DNA of 64,000 nt, taken from positions 496,001 through 560,000 of the forward strand of contig JAACJM010000017.1 of NCBI GenBank assembly GCA_013368315.1, written 5' to 3'. Positions 11,384 through 23,550 of this stretch are shown here, one piece after another. Position 1 is the stretch's first letter; each line of letters begins with the position of its first letter. Under the pieces are notes generated by a model. The model searched no databases. It had not been told where the DNA came from and was given only the letters and a program-made list of their open reading frames with translations. Made by a program: the position numbers and the translations under genes. Origin of the DNA: Tetrapyrgos nigripes (lineage: Eukaryota > Basidiomycota > Agaricomycetes > Agaricales > Campanellaceae).

Positions 11384-13457
11384 CTACACCGAATAATGAA
11401 ATATTATTTCTGAAATCTCCGGACTTCTGGGATCTATCCTGAACTGGAAAGGCTCGAGGTGGCTATAATTTCATTGGTATGTCAGTCAGTACCCGTACAC
11501 TGTAGAAAGACGAAAAAAGAACGCGAACCTAATTGTTCCATCCCGCGGTTTAAACTCCGGCATCTGCACAACTCCGTCTCGCTCAATGGGCGAAATATCC
11601 AGAGCAGCGATACACATCGCAAATGTCGTGTAAATGAAAGTCTCGGCCAATAGACGTCCAGGGCATATCCTTTTACATGTCAGTATTCGGGCAAAAGCAA
11701 ATAACTCCAACTCACCTTCGTCCAAATCCAAACACATACTCTCGAGGATCCTGTTCTGGGTTAGGACCTAGGAAGCGATTAGGATTGAAGATATCAGGGT
11801 TGCTGTAAACGCTCGGGTCTCTGGACATTGCCCTTTAACGTCATAAAGAGATATGCAGTGGTCAGAAGAGCATTCCGTTGACGTGAACCATAGAAGTCGT
11901 GATCAAACACGACATACCACATATTTGGAATTACCACCGTATTTTTAGCTATAAAATACCCATCATGTACGTCGTCCTCTGTCGAATAATGTGGAAGTCC
12001 TGGTAATAAGATAAGACCTTTTGCCTCACACGCGGTGCATTGACGCATTGAACGAAAAACAACTCACCTCCAGGCCCAATAATGTGCACCCTCATAATTT
12101 CCTTTGTCAACGCCTCAAGATACGGCAAATTAGGACGATCGTTCAAAGTCGGTAAATTCCCCTTCCCCACAACTCGGTCCATCTCGGCTTGAGCTTGTTT
12201 CTGGCACTCGGGGTAAAGACACATGAATAGGAAGAAGGCGTACATCTGCGCTGCTGTTGTATCTGCTCCACCTGCACGAGTGATGTCAGAAAAGTTAGAT
12301 TAAACTTTAACCCAGTGAGTTGATAGGAGGAAACACACCTGCGAACATCGCCCCTGCAACGTGCCTCAAATTATCTTCCTCCTCGGCAGATAGATGTTGT
12401 TCTAACCAGCTTGAAGTGAATGACTTTTCTGCTAACCCCGACGCCTAGGAGGACGTATCAGTGTATAAATAGGAAACCAGAGCGTAAACGACGCACCATC
12501 TGATCCTTCACAAACTCGAAGGGAGGGTCCTGATAAAGACCATACAAAGGTGCCCACCGACGAGCAACCTTCTTGAAGCCAGCTCCTGGTAGCCATTCTG
12601 GCACATACCGAACTAGGAAGACAGAAAGAAGTTGGAATAGGTAGTTGTCCTCACGGAAAAAGCGGACTCACGAATGGGGAAATGGTTGACCATAAATTTA
12701 TTAGGACTAGCTGACAGACTGAAAGCATGCATGTAGGTCTTCAACGCTGTAATGAACTTGTCGTTGTGCGTTCTTGCATTGTATCCAAATGTAATCCGCA
12801 GTGCTAACGCTGCACTATGACTGCCAAGGGACAAACAGCACGTCACTACTAATACTTGCACCACAAAAAAAAGCGGACAAGGAGACGTACTGGTCAACAT
12901 GCTCCTGCATATTCTGTGGAGACTCCAAACATGTCTTGAGAAACTGCACCGTCTGACTCTCCTGGTGTACCGCATATTTATGTACCGCAGACATAGTCCC
13001 CAATTCTCCTTGCAAAAGCTTTCGATACGCGCGGTACTTTGGGCCATACTGTAAAAACCCCATCGTCTGATCCCATCCCAAAAGTTTCATCGGCATGGTC
13101 AATAGTTTACGAGACGAGTAGATGTTGCTCTTCTTGTCCATGAGTTCGATGGCGGTCTTGTAGGAGTTGGCTATAACGATGTTGGAACCCAGTGCTGAGA
13201 GGAATATGAGAGGGCCTTGGGGAATCGTTCAATTGACACAGTCATTTCTTCATGCCAGTAAAAGACACACCGTATTCCTCTCCCCATTTCTTATATGTCA
13301 GCCAGCTATAGGATTTCGGCAGATCGAAAAGATTTCCGAGGAGGGGAAGACGCCTAGGTCCAGGAGGCAAACGACGCCTGTCTCGCCATACCAGGCGTAC
13401 AATCAAGAAGGCGGCGACGATAGAAAGAAAGTACGAGCTCAAAGTCGGGGAAAGCAT
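11384..13457 (-). CDS. Cytochrome P450 monooxygenase (microsomal)
   Basis: An intact multi-exon P450. The N-terminus is a membrane anchor (MLSPTLSSYFLSIVAAFLIV) followed by the proline hinge LPPGPRRLPLLGN. Later exons give QYGPKYRAYRKLLQGELG (helix C region) and an I-helix region joined across an intron as AGADTTAAQMYAFF. Then come DRPNLPYLEALTKEIMR, with the ExxR motif in its usual place, and the heme loop FGFGRRICPGRLLAE. The loop is split by an intron just before ICPG, and its Cys is the axial heme ligand. The C-terminal exon ends at 11384 after PFQFRIDPRSPEISE. At least eight introns of about 50-60 nt are present. It is the paralogue of the P450 at 18.7-21.1 kb, and the O-methyltransferase lies between them, which suggests shared secondary metabolism. 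Substrate and CYP family cannot be assigned from sequence alone. Confidence 0.88.
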
Positions 13458-16119
13458 CTTCGGGTGATGATCGTCGTCCTACACCAAGTGGTTGGGATCA
13501 ATCATGTTACACGTACATATACGCGAGATCGGCGCTAGGTGGACCAAGTGAGGCTAGGACCTCATTGGCAATGACCATTGACTGCATCTGCCATCAGACC
13601 GTGATTGCGGTTATCAAGTAGCTGCTCCTTCATGGAGTACTGAGACTGACGAGATGACGAGGTATCATTTGTTGGAAAAAGTTACAATCTGACTCCGGAG
13701 CCTGAGGCCTGAGCGCTCGAGCAATGATACAGGATCGATGGGGTCACGCTTCTAGCGAATCCAAACCATCGTAAGTTGCAGACACTTTCGCTACTGAAAT
13801 TATCCGTTCAGCCAAAGGCGAGCAAATTGGAGTAACTTGAGCCTACAGTTGTCCCAGATATACGAGTACGGTAAAGGCCTGTCGCCGGGCCGTGGAAAGG
13901 GTTTGAATCAGTGAATTCCCGCCGAGGGCTCCGTTACCGGGACTTCCTATGTAGCCCCAGAAAGCTCGAGTCTAGCCCAAATCTATAGCCTGACAGTGAG
14001 TGGGCATTTCCGGGAGGGGCTAGAAGCGGGTTTTACTAGAAGCATGAAAAGACGACCAGGCGACGAGAGCGTTGCCATCTGCTAGGTATACATGTTAATC
14101 AAAGTACCAAGAGAACGGTATACATACACAATACTCACTACAATGGGCATCACGCACCGCTCTCTTGATTTCCGTTCGTAAAAATTAAAGGAAAACTCTA
14201 TGTGAAAAACGAGGTTCCCAGCAAAGCATTGCTGCTTCCGACTTCGTTCCCAGGGTAGACTGACATTTTGTATGACGAGGGGCAGGATGAGAGACCATGT
14301 GTTCAAGTAATTGTAAGCCGACCCGAAGTCTCAACCAAGAGTGATGAAAACAACATCAAAATCAGAAAACAGATACACGCGGCCAAGCTCAACTCAGTCC
14401 ACTTCATTGTCAACCATCATGCAGCAGTGTTCCTACACCTACTTGGCGCTTAGAACCAACCAGCCAGTAGCTTTGTATCCTGAAAAACGCGCGTTAACAT
14501 TGAGCGCTTGAGCGCTAGCAGACGTACAGTGAGTCTCCCCCGTCGTTTTCTTGAGCATAACGCGGTGGAAACGGGTCCTTTTTGGAGATTTTACCAGGCT
14601 TTGCATGTCTGTTGGTGAGACTGGTGAGGTGTAGAAGAGGAAAGAGGTAAAAGTATTAGACATCCTGAGATTCTGAGTCACTGGCCAAAGTCGAAGAAGT
14701 CCTGGGAATTGCCTTTCCTGGACGCTTGCTTTCAACTAGTATGTCCTCAAGTGATTCGACAGAACTCCCTTTTTAACTCGTCCTGTCTCACACTTCCCAG
14801 AGAACCTACAAGCTGGCGATTCCATAGCTGCTGCAGGTGCCTTCTCTATACCAAGATTCTTGGAAACAAACTCTTTGAACTGAAGTGAAGGAAGAGGTCG
14901 AACGGGAAGGTTATGGACCACTGAGGCGGGACATTTCCTGTGTTGGTAGTTTGCTGGCAGCGATTCATGTATGTATTTTCGTTCTTCCAGCATTTTCTCA
15001 GTTTTTCGCTGATAGCACACCAATTTGTCGCCATGCTTTAGATGAATCATCCTTCGTCAATAAATCCCTGTCACAACAACCTTATCCTGTCCAGTACGAC
15101 TGCTCGGGGACTGCGCATATTTCAACGCTCTGACAAAACAATGGGATGCTACGGCGATGATGCTTTCCGAACTTGCTGTAGCCTTGCCAGCGATACCTTG
15201 TCACCCAGATAAACGTATCCTTGTCCCTCAAGGCCAAGGGTCCACCTTCGTCATGGCCATGGGTGTTAAGACAAGCATGCAAGCAGATAGGAAAGAGTCT
15301 TGGCTGGCAATGTAATTCGACTCGGATTTCGGCTAGTCTTCTCTCCTCTGATTAGCATGGTTTCTTGTTGACTTCCATTAGCCTATCAAAATCAAATCTG
15401 TCGAAGTACACGACGTTCAAAACGCGACTTCCAAGGCAGGCGACGGTTTTCAGCCATGGACCCTGAAGGAGAAAAGCGAAAAGGCGATTGAGGTCTTTCG
15501 TGTGGGGAATAATCATGATTCAAAGATGTATGAATTCAAGGCTTATATGGGTAAGTAGGAGGTTCACGCAGTGTGTAGAAAGTGTGTGTTTCGTCAAAAT
15601 ACGTCTCCTTTGAAGAAGTTTGCCTAATATCTGTCAACGAATGACATCAACTTACCTTCCATCTTCATTCTGTCTGCAAAAACTTCTGAAGTGGACGAAC
15701 TAGATTAGCTCTTTGGCTTTCTGATCTGAGGTCACACGTACAGTTTTCGCCACTGAATAACCCACTAATAACCCCTCTAACCAAGCGTTATAAATATAAT
15801 GGATAAAATAGATCTGATATAGCAGAAAAAATAGCAGAGAAGATGACGAGTTCACTCGGCTTTAGCACAACTGCTAGGGTAGAAACCGGCGACCATCCGC
15901 GAGGTTTCAGCCGTTTTTCCCTATAGATTTGCATGAGCCTTATTGCTCAGATTTCGCCGCCAGCATCCGACCCCTAGTTCAAGTGAGCTATTTGAACCAG
16001 CTGCTAGAGGGCGAAGGGATTTTCCTCAACCAAACAGATCCTCCAGCTCAGCTTCGACCTAACTCAAGTCGGGCCCCTTTTCGACATCTCTCACATCTCT
16101 CATCGATATCATAATCACC
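13458..16119. other. Mostly no recognised gene; possible short coding remnants
   Basis: A 2.7-kb interval between the P450 and the O-methyltransferase. Most is featureless. At 15,080-15,560 on the + strand two stretches look coding-like: MLSELAVALPAIPCHPDKR followed by ILVPQGQGSTFVMAMG, and further on VHDVQNATSKAGDGFQPWTL followed by KEKSEKAIEVFRVG. I could not join them with confidence, and no family is recognised. They may be parts of a small gene or a relic. Confidence 0.35.
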
Positions 16120-18053
16120 ATGACCGACTCTGCTTTGAAAGCCCTCGCTGAAATCATAACCACTCAGACCGAAGCGCTTCAAGCCGCATATGCCAGGGCT
16201 GGTGCTCAAGTACCTTCTATTAACGCTCCCTTTCAGCCAAGTCCTCTGGAATTTGATCCCAACATCAATAATATTCGCCAACTCATCGTCGCTGCTGCGA
16301 GTCAGCTAATCGCTACTGTGCAATCTCCAATTGAGATTATTCAACTGCATACGGGAGGAATGTTTGAGACTGCTACGTTAGGCTTTGTCGTTGATGTGAA
16401 TGTTCCGGACCTGTTGAAGGAGGCGGGGTCGAAGGTACGGAAAGTTGGCTGCTAATTGTACCACAAGTAGCTGGAGCTCTGAACATGCCGTACTTATAGG
16501 GACTTCATGTGGACGATATTTCCGCAGCCACTGGAGTAGATGCTTCGTATCTATGTGAGTATTCTCCATTATAGATGATCTTCCATATGGACCTAAGAAT
16601 TTCCTCGTGCAGCTCGAATCCTCAGATTCCTCGCAACACGACATATATTCAAAGAAGTCTCTCCGAATGTCTTTGCAAATAACCGCAACTCTTCTCTGCT
16701 TCTCAAAAGTAAAACTTTGCAGGAAATCAAGGATGAGTGAGTGATTTCTCAGCATGATATCAATGGCATCCATTCGCCTGACCGTGACTGATTACCAGCC
16801 CAATCGCTCGATTTGATAATGCTCCATCCGCTGCTTTCGTACATATGCTGTGAGTTTTGTTTTGCGTTTCATTTCTCACCCTTTCTCACTTTCTCTATCA
16901 TGCCCTAATAAATAATATAAACGTCAAATGTTTTTCCAAACCCCAGATCCGCAGAACCTCTAGAAGCCATGTCCTGCTTCCCTTCCTACATCAAAGATCC
17001 ATCCCAAGCCGCTACGATGTTCAACCTCAAATTCCAAACTCCACTCACGCTTTGGGAATGGTCCGCTCAACCAGGGTATGAATGGCGTGCACGTAGAATT
17101 GCTGCTGTGATGAACGGTACGGATGCGCAATATTCGGCGGAGGAGTTTGTTTCTGGTGAGTACTTAGTTGTGGGTAAACAAACTTTTAAAGCTTTGATTC
17201 TTCGTTCGTCGTTCAAGAAGTCTGACTTGAATTCACTACTAGCTATTTCGTCCTCGAGTGCCTCATTACAAGAGAACGATATTATAGTCGACGTTGGAGG
17301 AAGTACCGGTTCCGCGTGTCTTACCTTGAAGAAAGCTTTCCCTCAGTTGCGTTATGTCGTGCAAGATCTTGAACAGCCAATCGCCAGTGCCAAGAAATTC
17401 TGGGCTGAGAACGACCCTGAAGCTGTCGAAAGTGGTCGCGTCAAACTCGAAGGTAGGCATCTTATCCTCTGTATCGTATGCATGTTTTGCATAGATTTCG
17501 AATTCGGTCTTACAATGCCTTCCCTTTCCCCTTTCCCCCTTCTATCAACAGTCCATAGCTTCTTCACTCCTCAACCCATCAAGAACGCCTCGATCTACTT
17601 CCTTCGCAACATCATCCACGATTGGTCCGACTCTGAATGCAAGAAGATCCTCGGCCATCTTCGAGAAGCTGCTGGACTCGAATCGAAATTAGTAGCGTTT
17701 GGTACTCTGGCGAGGCATACTTGTGAGGATTCTAGGCTTCTGGAGAATTTGGCCGAGGATATGTCTGATAGTAAAATCCAAAAATCGCCGTATCCCCTAC
17801 TGGGGAATTTGGGAGTGGGAGGGGAGGGATTTTCGACTATGATGGATATGGGGGTGAGTTGAGATTCAAGTTATCTGTTAAGACTGTGTAGCTGACTCAT
17901 GATACTTATTGATACACCCGTCAGACGATGTTATTCCTCGCAGGCAAGGAACGAACTCGAGATGAATTTGAGCAGTTGGGGAAGGAGACTGGTTGGAAAT
18001 TGGAGAGTGTGAGGCCAGGGAAGTTGGCTGCTTTCATCTATTCAGTCGTTTGA
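16120..18053 (+). CDS. SAM-dependent O-methyltransferase
   Basis: Methyl transfer from S-adenosylmethionine to a hydroxyl group of a small molecule, cytosolic by family. Starts at 16120 (MTDSALKALAEIITTQTEAL). The first exons hold the N-terminal dimerisation/winged-helix part, with a helix-turn pattern reading GLHVDDISAATGVD then RILRFLATRHIFKEVSPNVF. The catalytic domain has the SAM-binding motif I IIVDVGGSTGSACLTL, an acidic motif II VVQDLEQPI, and IYFLRNIIHDWSD, which places a His in the position of the catalytic base of plant-type O-methyltransferases. The last exon (TMLFLAGKERTRDEFEQL) ends with KLAAFIYSVV at 18053. About five introns are present. It lies on the opposite strand between two related P450s. 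Its substrate is unknown; co-location suggests tailoring of the same metabolite. Confidence 0.88.
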
Positions 18054-18651
18054 TCCTCGAAGCTCTGATGGGGTTCGAGTCCAAGTTATGTACATGTTCG
18101 CTTTGCTCGTCAACGTTTGCCGCTGTGATTAAGTTACTAAGTTACTCCAGTTGTCCAATATTATAACCTCAACTCCACGAGGACTACAAAACTGTTCGCA
18201 CTCGTCACTTACGCTTAATCCACTAAAGTATATGTCTCTAGGATAGGGACATCCTGACTCAGACAGGCATGATACAGTGAGGCTCAGCTCTTCCTTCGTT
18301 CAAACGCCTCAATGCAGAGTGAAGGCAAGATTGTTTGGTAGAATAGCTACATTAACAATAAATTGTACTTGATACAACTTGAAGATCAGGCTTCAACTTT
18401 TTCTACTTTGAATTATGAGTGTAAGTTTGTGCTATTAACAATCGCAGGAGTGTGATAATGTAATTGTGGCAAGTAAGTATACATAGTGACGGTGATGACT
18501 GAAAAATCAGCTCTGTTCGAAACTTCAAGTTCATCCGATCTCCCTTCATTTCATCTCTTCATTTCCGTTCTTTTCATCCACCTTCCACCTTCCCTGATGT
18601 CCTCCATCTCAATTCCATCGGCGCCAAATCAGTGCTCAGAGTCAGAAAACT
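18054..18651. other. Intergenic between convergent genes
   Basis: Shared 3' region of the O-methyltransferase (+) and the second P450 (-). No further feature was recognised. Confidence 0.5.
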
Positions 18652-21113
18652 TCACAGAGCAAAACAATGATTAGACAACATTTCCACAACTTCTGGATTT
18701 CGAGCGCTGATTTTACATTTGAAGGGCTCTATATGGGTGTCATATCAAGAAGTACGAGTAAGTACCAGCCGAAATCGCCTACGCCGGCGTAAAGTACTTG
18801 CCTGATAACTCCATCTCTGGCTTTCAACATTACTGATTTGGAGTCCGAGTCGGGCACTGGCAACTGTGACTGGACCACGTCGGAGTCGACGCCGACACCA
18901 ACACCATCTTGTTCAGCTGAGCTCGAGCTCGTGACGGGTGAGATATCAAAAATCGCGATGCACGTTGCAAAAACGGTGTATAGAGAGGTTTCAGCCAGGA
19001 GGCGTCCTGGGCAGATTCTTTCATATATGAATAAATTGGGGAAAGTTAAGTTGGAGGTGGAGGAGAATCCAGAAGGAAGGTTGGAAGGGTGTATGTGTCA
19101 CCCTTGAAGATACAAGTAAATCAAAGGTACACACCTCCGTCCGAACCCAAAGAGATATTCACGGGGATTCTGTTCAGGGTTGGGACCAACGAAACGATCT
19201 GGATTGAATGTATGCGGATCACGATAGACAGTCTGGTCTCGAGACACCATCCTTCAGATTGCCACAAGGAGTGGTACTGTTAGCAGAAATTTTACACGGA
19301 ACAAGTGTTGAAGACCAGCTGACCATATGTTAGGAACAACCACTGTATTTCGAGGAATGAAATACCCATCATGCACATCGTCTTGCGTGGAAGAGTGTGG
19401 TAGACCTGAAAGTCATTAGGATCCTCATTGCAGTAACTCATATTCAAGACCACCGTGACTCACCACAAGGAGCAATGACATGAAACCGCATAATCTCCTT
19501 AGTGAGTGCCTCGAGGTACGGAAGGTTCGGACGATCCTTCAACGTGGGCAAGCGACTGACGCTTCCACCAGAACCTTCCTGAGAAAGCCCGAGAATACGG
19601 TCCATCTCGGTTTGAGCTTGCTCTTGAGCGTATGGGTAGAGGCACATGAGTTGGAAAAACGCATAGATCGTGGCTGCCATTGTTTCTGATCCATCTACAT
19701 ATGTAGACAGACAACTTCGTCAGCGGTTTTCTAATATTTTATGTAGTACTTGACAGTACATACCTCCATATAATGCACCAACTGCGTATTTAAAGATGTC
19801 TTCATCTTCAGGAGACACCAAGCCCAGGATATTTTGCTCTAGCCAGCTCGCACAGTACATACCTCCATATAATGGACCAACTGCGTATTTAAAGATGTCT
19901 TCATCTTCAGGAGACACCAAGCCCAGGATATTTTGCTCTAGCCAGCTCGCAGTGAATGATTTCTCTGCTGTTCCTGATGCCTATAGTGTCTCCAGGGGAA
20001 AGGAATGAAGATCAGTATGTAAGTACGCGCCAGTAAACACGGTATTATGACACGAGATGGATAGAAAAGAAAACCAGCTTGATCCAAACGTTTCTGAGTG
20101 TAAGACATGACTCTGATACACACCATTTGTCTTTTGACATACTGGAACGGAAGGTCGACGGACATATCATGCAGAGGCTTCCATTGACGCGCAATCTTCT
20201 TGAAACCAGCTCCGGGCATCCACTCTGGAACAAAGCGAATTAGTATGTGTAGTAGAGGGTATAGGTTAGTTGTAGATCCTCGGATGATAGACGAGAAATG
20301 GTCATTGAAGGGGTACTACTACGTACGTATAGGGAAATGATTGACCATAAATTTGTTAGGATTGGCAGCGTGGCTGAAAGCGTCCATCATTTCTGTAGCG
20401 AGTTTGATGAACTCGTCGTCGTGACCCCTTACTTGGTACCCATATGCAATACGTAAAACAGATGCTCCACTATACCTATAGATGAATTAGCATAGCCATC
20501 CGCTGCTACACTAATCTAGCTTACTGGGAACAGCAATCAAAAACGTTCTGTGAAGCCTCGTCCTCCAGACAGAGATTTATAAACCTCACAGCATGACTCT
20601 CCAAATAACCCGCATACTTTTGCACAGCGTTCATAGTTCCCAGTTCTCCTTGTAAAATCTTTCGATAAGCGCGAAATCTAGGACCATATTCTAACCACCC
20701 CATGGTTTTACCCCAGCCAAGAATTTTGACAGGCATGGTTAGGAGTTTGCGGGAAGAGTAGATAGTGCTCTTCTTGTCTAGTAGTTCGATTGCTTTCGGG
20801 TACGAGTTTGGTATTAGGATGTTGGTGCCCATCGCTGAGACGAAGACGAGGGGACCTAGGAAGGTTGATGGCGATTCAGTTCATCATGTCGGGGTCCTGA
20901 GTACTAGTGATTTAACAAATGGAACTCACCGTACAAATCCGCCCATTTAGCATACGTCAGCCAACTCAGGGACTTGGGTATATCGAAGAGGTTCCCCAGG
21001 ATGGGTAGAGGTGTAGGACCAGGAGGTAAGCGAGACCTGGTTCTCCGGAGATGTTGAACGCTCAGGAGCACTATGAAGATGACAAGTAGGAAGGAGCAGA
21101 ATGTACTTGAGAT
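18652..21113 (-). CDS. Cytochrome P450, partly decayed paralogue
   Basis: Paralogue of the P450 at 11.4-13.5 kb, with the same exon order. Recognisable parts are the anchor plus LPPGPTPLPILGN, EYGPRFRAYRKILQGELG, AATIYAFFQLMCLYP (I-helix side), DRPNLPYLEALTKEIMR (ExxR) and a heme loop assembled as FGFGRR plus ICPGRLLAE. Several oddities suggest decay. No ATG precedes the anchor in frame, although a good branch point and acceptor (CTGAC...TTAG) sit just upstream, so a first exon may be missing or distant. A 99-bp in-frame duplication lies just before the I helix. The residues corresponding to AGADTT read GG|DGSETM. The last exon (PFKCKISARNPEVV) joins only out of phase. It could still be expressed; whether the enzyme is active is doubtful. 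Confidence 0.65.
19753..19950 (-). repeat. 99-bp tandem duplication inside a P450 exon
   Basis: Two nearly identical 99-bp copies (19753-19851 and 19852-19950) differ at one base in the part I compared (GAL versus GPL in LYGG). Each encodes the same 33 residues, around SWLEQNILGLVSPEDEDIF, so the reading frame stays open. Each copy also carries the 5' splice-site sequence GGAG|GTATGT, so either donor could be used. Confidence 0.85.
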
Positions 21114-21468
21114 TGCTAAGGAACGTCAGCGAAAAGCCTAATGCATGACGGGAGCCCGTGAGTATCCTCAGTTGGTCCAGATGGTGCGGCGGCGTTTCGC
21201 TGACAGAACTCCAAGTCTAAGCATCATGATTGACCATTTGGTACCACCACCGTTTGATCGCACGTTGGCCATCAACGCACACATTCATTTTCTTGTCTCC
21301 TACGGACCTACAATTTGCGCAGTTGAAGTCAGTAGTTGGTCGTGCAGAAACTGGATTCGACGCGTCCGGGTGCCCTTGAAGAGTTGAGATATCTTCTCCT
21401 ATGGAGTGAGCTCAAGAATGCGCCAACGATGCATTAATGATGTCAGACAGCTGATAGGGTGCGTGGCA

Positions 21469-22368
21469 CAAGGGGGTCCGAAAAAAAAAAAGTTAACGAC
21501 CGGGGGTCGGAAAAAAATTTAGTGCCTTGGTCGAGGAACCTACCTACCTTACCTTCTATATAAGGTAAGTTCACACGAGTTTACCTGCCAAATATAGTAT
21601 GTGCACATGACCTCAAGTCTCGTGCTTTGCCAGACAGTTGGAACCTTACCCGGCTGGTAGTCTCTCACAGCCAGACCCTAACGAACCTAACGAAGTTAGG
21701 GTCTGTCAATAACCTGAAGGGCCGTGGGTTGTGTGAAATTGCTTACCTAAATATAGTCACGTGTGACGGCAAAACCTTCAGTTTCTCGCGTTTCTGAAGC
21801 GGAATAGCCTTGAATTTTGCCTTAGACGTATCCTGAACCCAACCAGTTTATTATATTGACATTAGATGTAGTAAAATTGGGCAAACATGGTGAAAGTAAC
21901 TGCTGTTTGTTGGGCTTCTGAGTGTGGCTGTGCACTGCAAGACGCGGCTGCCTCAACCTTCCCTTGTCGAAAGCCAGTGCTCAACAGCTTCATATCCCAG
22001 TATAAATTTGATTTTCCACTAGAAAATGGTGTGCTTAACCAGCTTAAGCATTTTACATGTGTAAGAACAGCTGAGGTACAGACCAAAGAGGATTCCGTTG
22101 AATTCAAATGTTACGTAATCTCGTCACACAACCCACAGTGGTCGCGCTTACTCTCAGACTACCCGGCTGGCGCTCAGAGATACTGCGTAATTGTCATAAA
22201 AAATCTGGTGAGCATATATTTATGTGTTTAACTTCACAGCTCACCAGATTGATACCCGCCGCATGCTTGCCAGCTCCAATTAGTCGGTAAAAAAAAAAAT
22301 TTAAGGGCTTCGCCAGGGAACCTACCTACCTAGCCCCGGTACGGGATTCTCCGGCCCGGACCCCCTTG
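21469..22368. mobile_element. Non-autonomous hAT-like element, 900 bp
   Basis: The element is bounded by a 12-bp terminal inverted repeat, CAAGGGGGTCCG at the left and its reverse complement at the right. It is flanked on both sides by the perfect 8-bp direct repeat GCGTGGCA (21461-21468 and 22369-22376). Eight-base target-site duplications with short inverted termini are the hallmark of the hAT superfamily. The interior holds poly-A tracts near both ends, two direct copies of GGAACCTACCTACC, and no transposase-length reading frame. It lies about 350 bp upstream of the decayed P450's first recognised exon. Confidence 0.82.
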
Positions 22369-22827
22369 GCGTGGCAACCGCAAGTTGAAGGAGCTGACGA
22401 ACTACTACCTCTGTAATTCTTAGTCAGCTCCAGCCTTCACACCGACTGTTCCACTGCTGCCGGCCAGTGTTGCAGCTCATGGTTTCACTAATGCGACTGT
22501 CTCATGCTTGGGTGGAATTTCGTCAATTCAGTCTTATTTCTCTCTGATTTTCCAGGCTTTATACCATCGTCCTTAATATGCAGATCCTCGAGAATCGAGA
22601 TAGGGCCGCTAGGTTCAGGTTGTGTCGCAAGGCAGCCAAGCAAGTTCTTGCCATGGTCTGTACTATCGGGAGGACTACTACCGCCAACTCCGAGATCTGT
22701 GGTCCGCGTTATCTGATCAACTTCAAGTTCAAAGGTCGTTTTTCAGCAGGCTGAGACCAGTCACCCTGACTTCGGTTCTCCAGGCCTGTGTAGAGACCGC
22801 ATCGCGCTTTGTCCACTCGTCTCTTTC

Positions 22828-23550
22828 CTCTCGACGACGACTGACAGCACGCATGCAGTTTTTTCTGCTGCTGCTTGTTTCCCCTTCCACCTTCCCCTGC
22901 TTACTCCTTTCCTTTTATTCTCTTCCCAGTTGCTTTCTGTTGATACTCGTAGCTACTCGTACCCTGTGTTCTAGTCCTCTAGTGGTGGCCCGTGTTCACT
23001 TACACAAGCCCCCGCGATCTCGCTCAGAGTCTTTTGGAGATCACTCGTTGCATAGCGTCACGCATAGCCGCTTTAGGCCAACTCTCGTGTTCACCTGGCA
23101 AATACATTTTTCTTTTTCTCTTTCTCCTGAGAGAGGAACAGCGTAGAACTAACGACCAGCTCCTCAACGCGGGTACTCTGATGTTTCAGAACTTGTCCCC
23201 AATCCCTCCTACTCCACCATCATTTGCAGCTGCCACTTCCAAGCCATTTCTGTCGACAATCAATCCTCTTCGATGCCCTCGCAGCCTCACCAATGTCTCT
23301 GTCTTCTCCACGCACATCCAACGATCCCAGGAATGCGCCTCCCGGAAACCGGTGTTCAGTTCGTGGACCGTGTCGTGACTGGTGCAATATAAAGTCCTCC
23401 TCCTCTCGACGACGACTGACAGCACGCATGCAGTTCCTTCTGCTGCTTTTTGTTTGCATAGCCTCGCGTATAGCCGCTTTAGGCCCACTCGTGTTCATGC
23501 AAATACATTTATTTCTTTTCCTTTTTCTCCTGAGAGAAGAGCTGGCATAG
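22828..23550 (+). repeat. Diverged repeat pair, one copy interrupted
   Basis: A segment of about 148 bp at 23403-23550 (starting CTCTCGACGACGACTGAC) matches two separated pieces upstream, 22828-22880 and 23048-23146. In the upstream copy roughly 165 bp of unrelated pyrimidine-rich sequence splits the repeat after CTGCTTGTTT. Neither copy has a convincing gene; open frames here are low-complexity Ser/Leu/Phe-rich. The element type is unknown. Confidence 0.6.

Noticed and set aside
18838..19107. Forward-strand open frame rich in Thr and Pro
   Set aside because: It is antisense to the heme-loop exon of the second P450 (ICPGRLLAE on the reverse strand).
21887..22231. Cys-containing 114-codon frame inside the 900-bp element
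   Set aside because: No domain, no splice or start context, and a similar-length frame occurs on the other strand, so chance is the simplest explanation.
22622..23378. Ser/Leu-rich forward frames as a secreted protein gene
   Set aside because: The frames overlap each other and the repeat pair, have no signal-peptide-like start, and show composition typical of pyrimidine-rich non-coding DNA.
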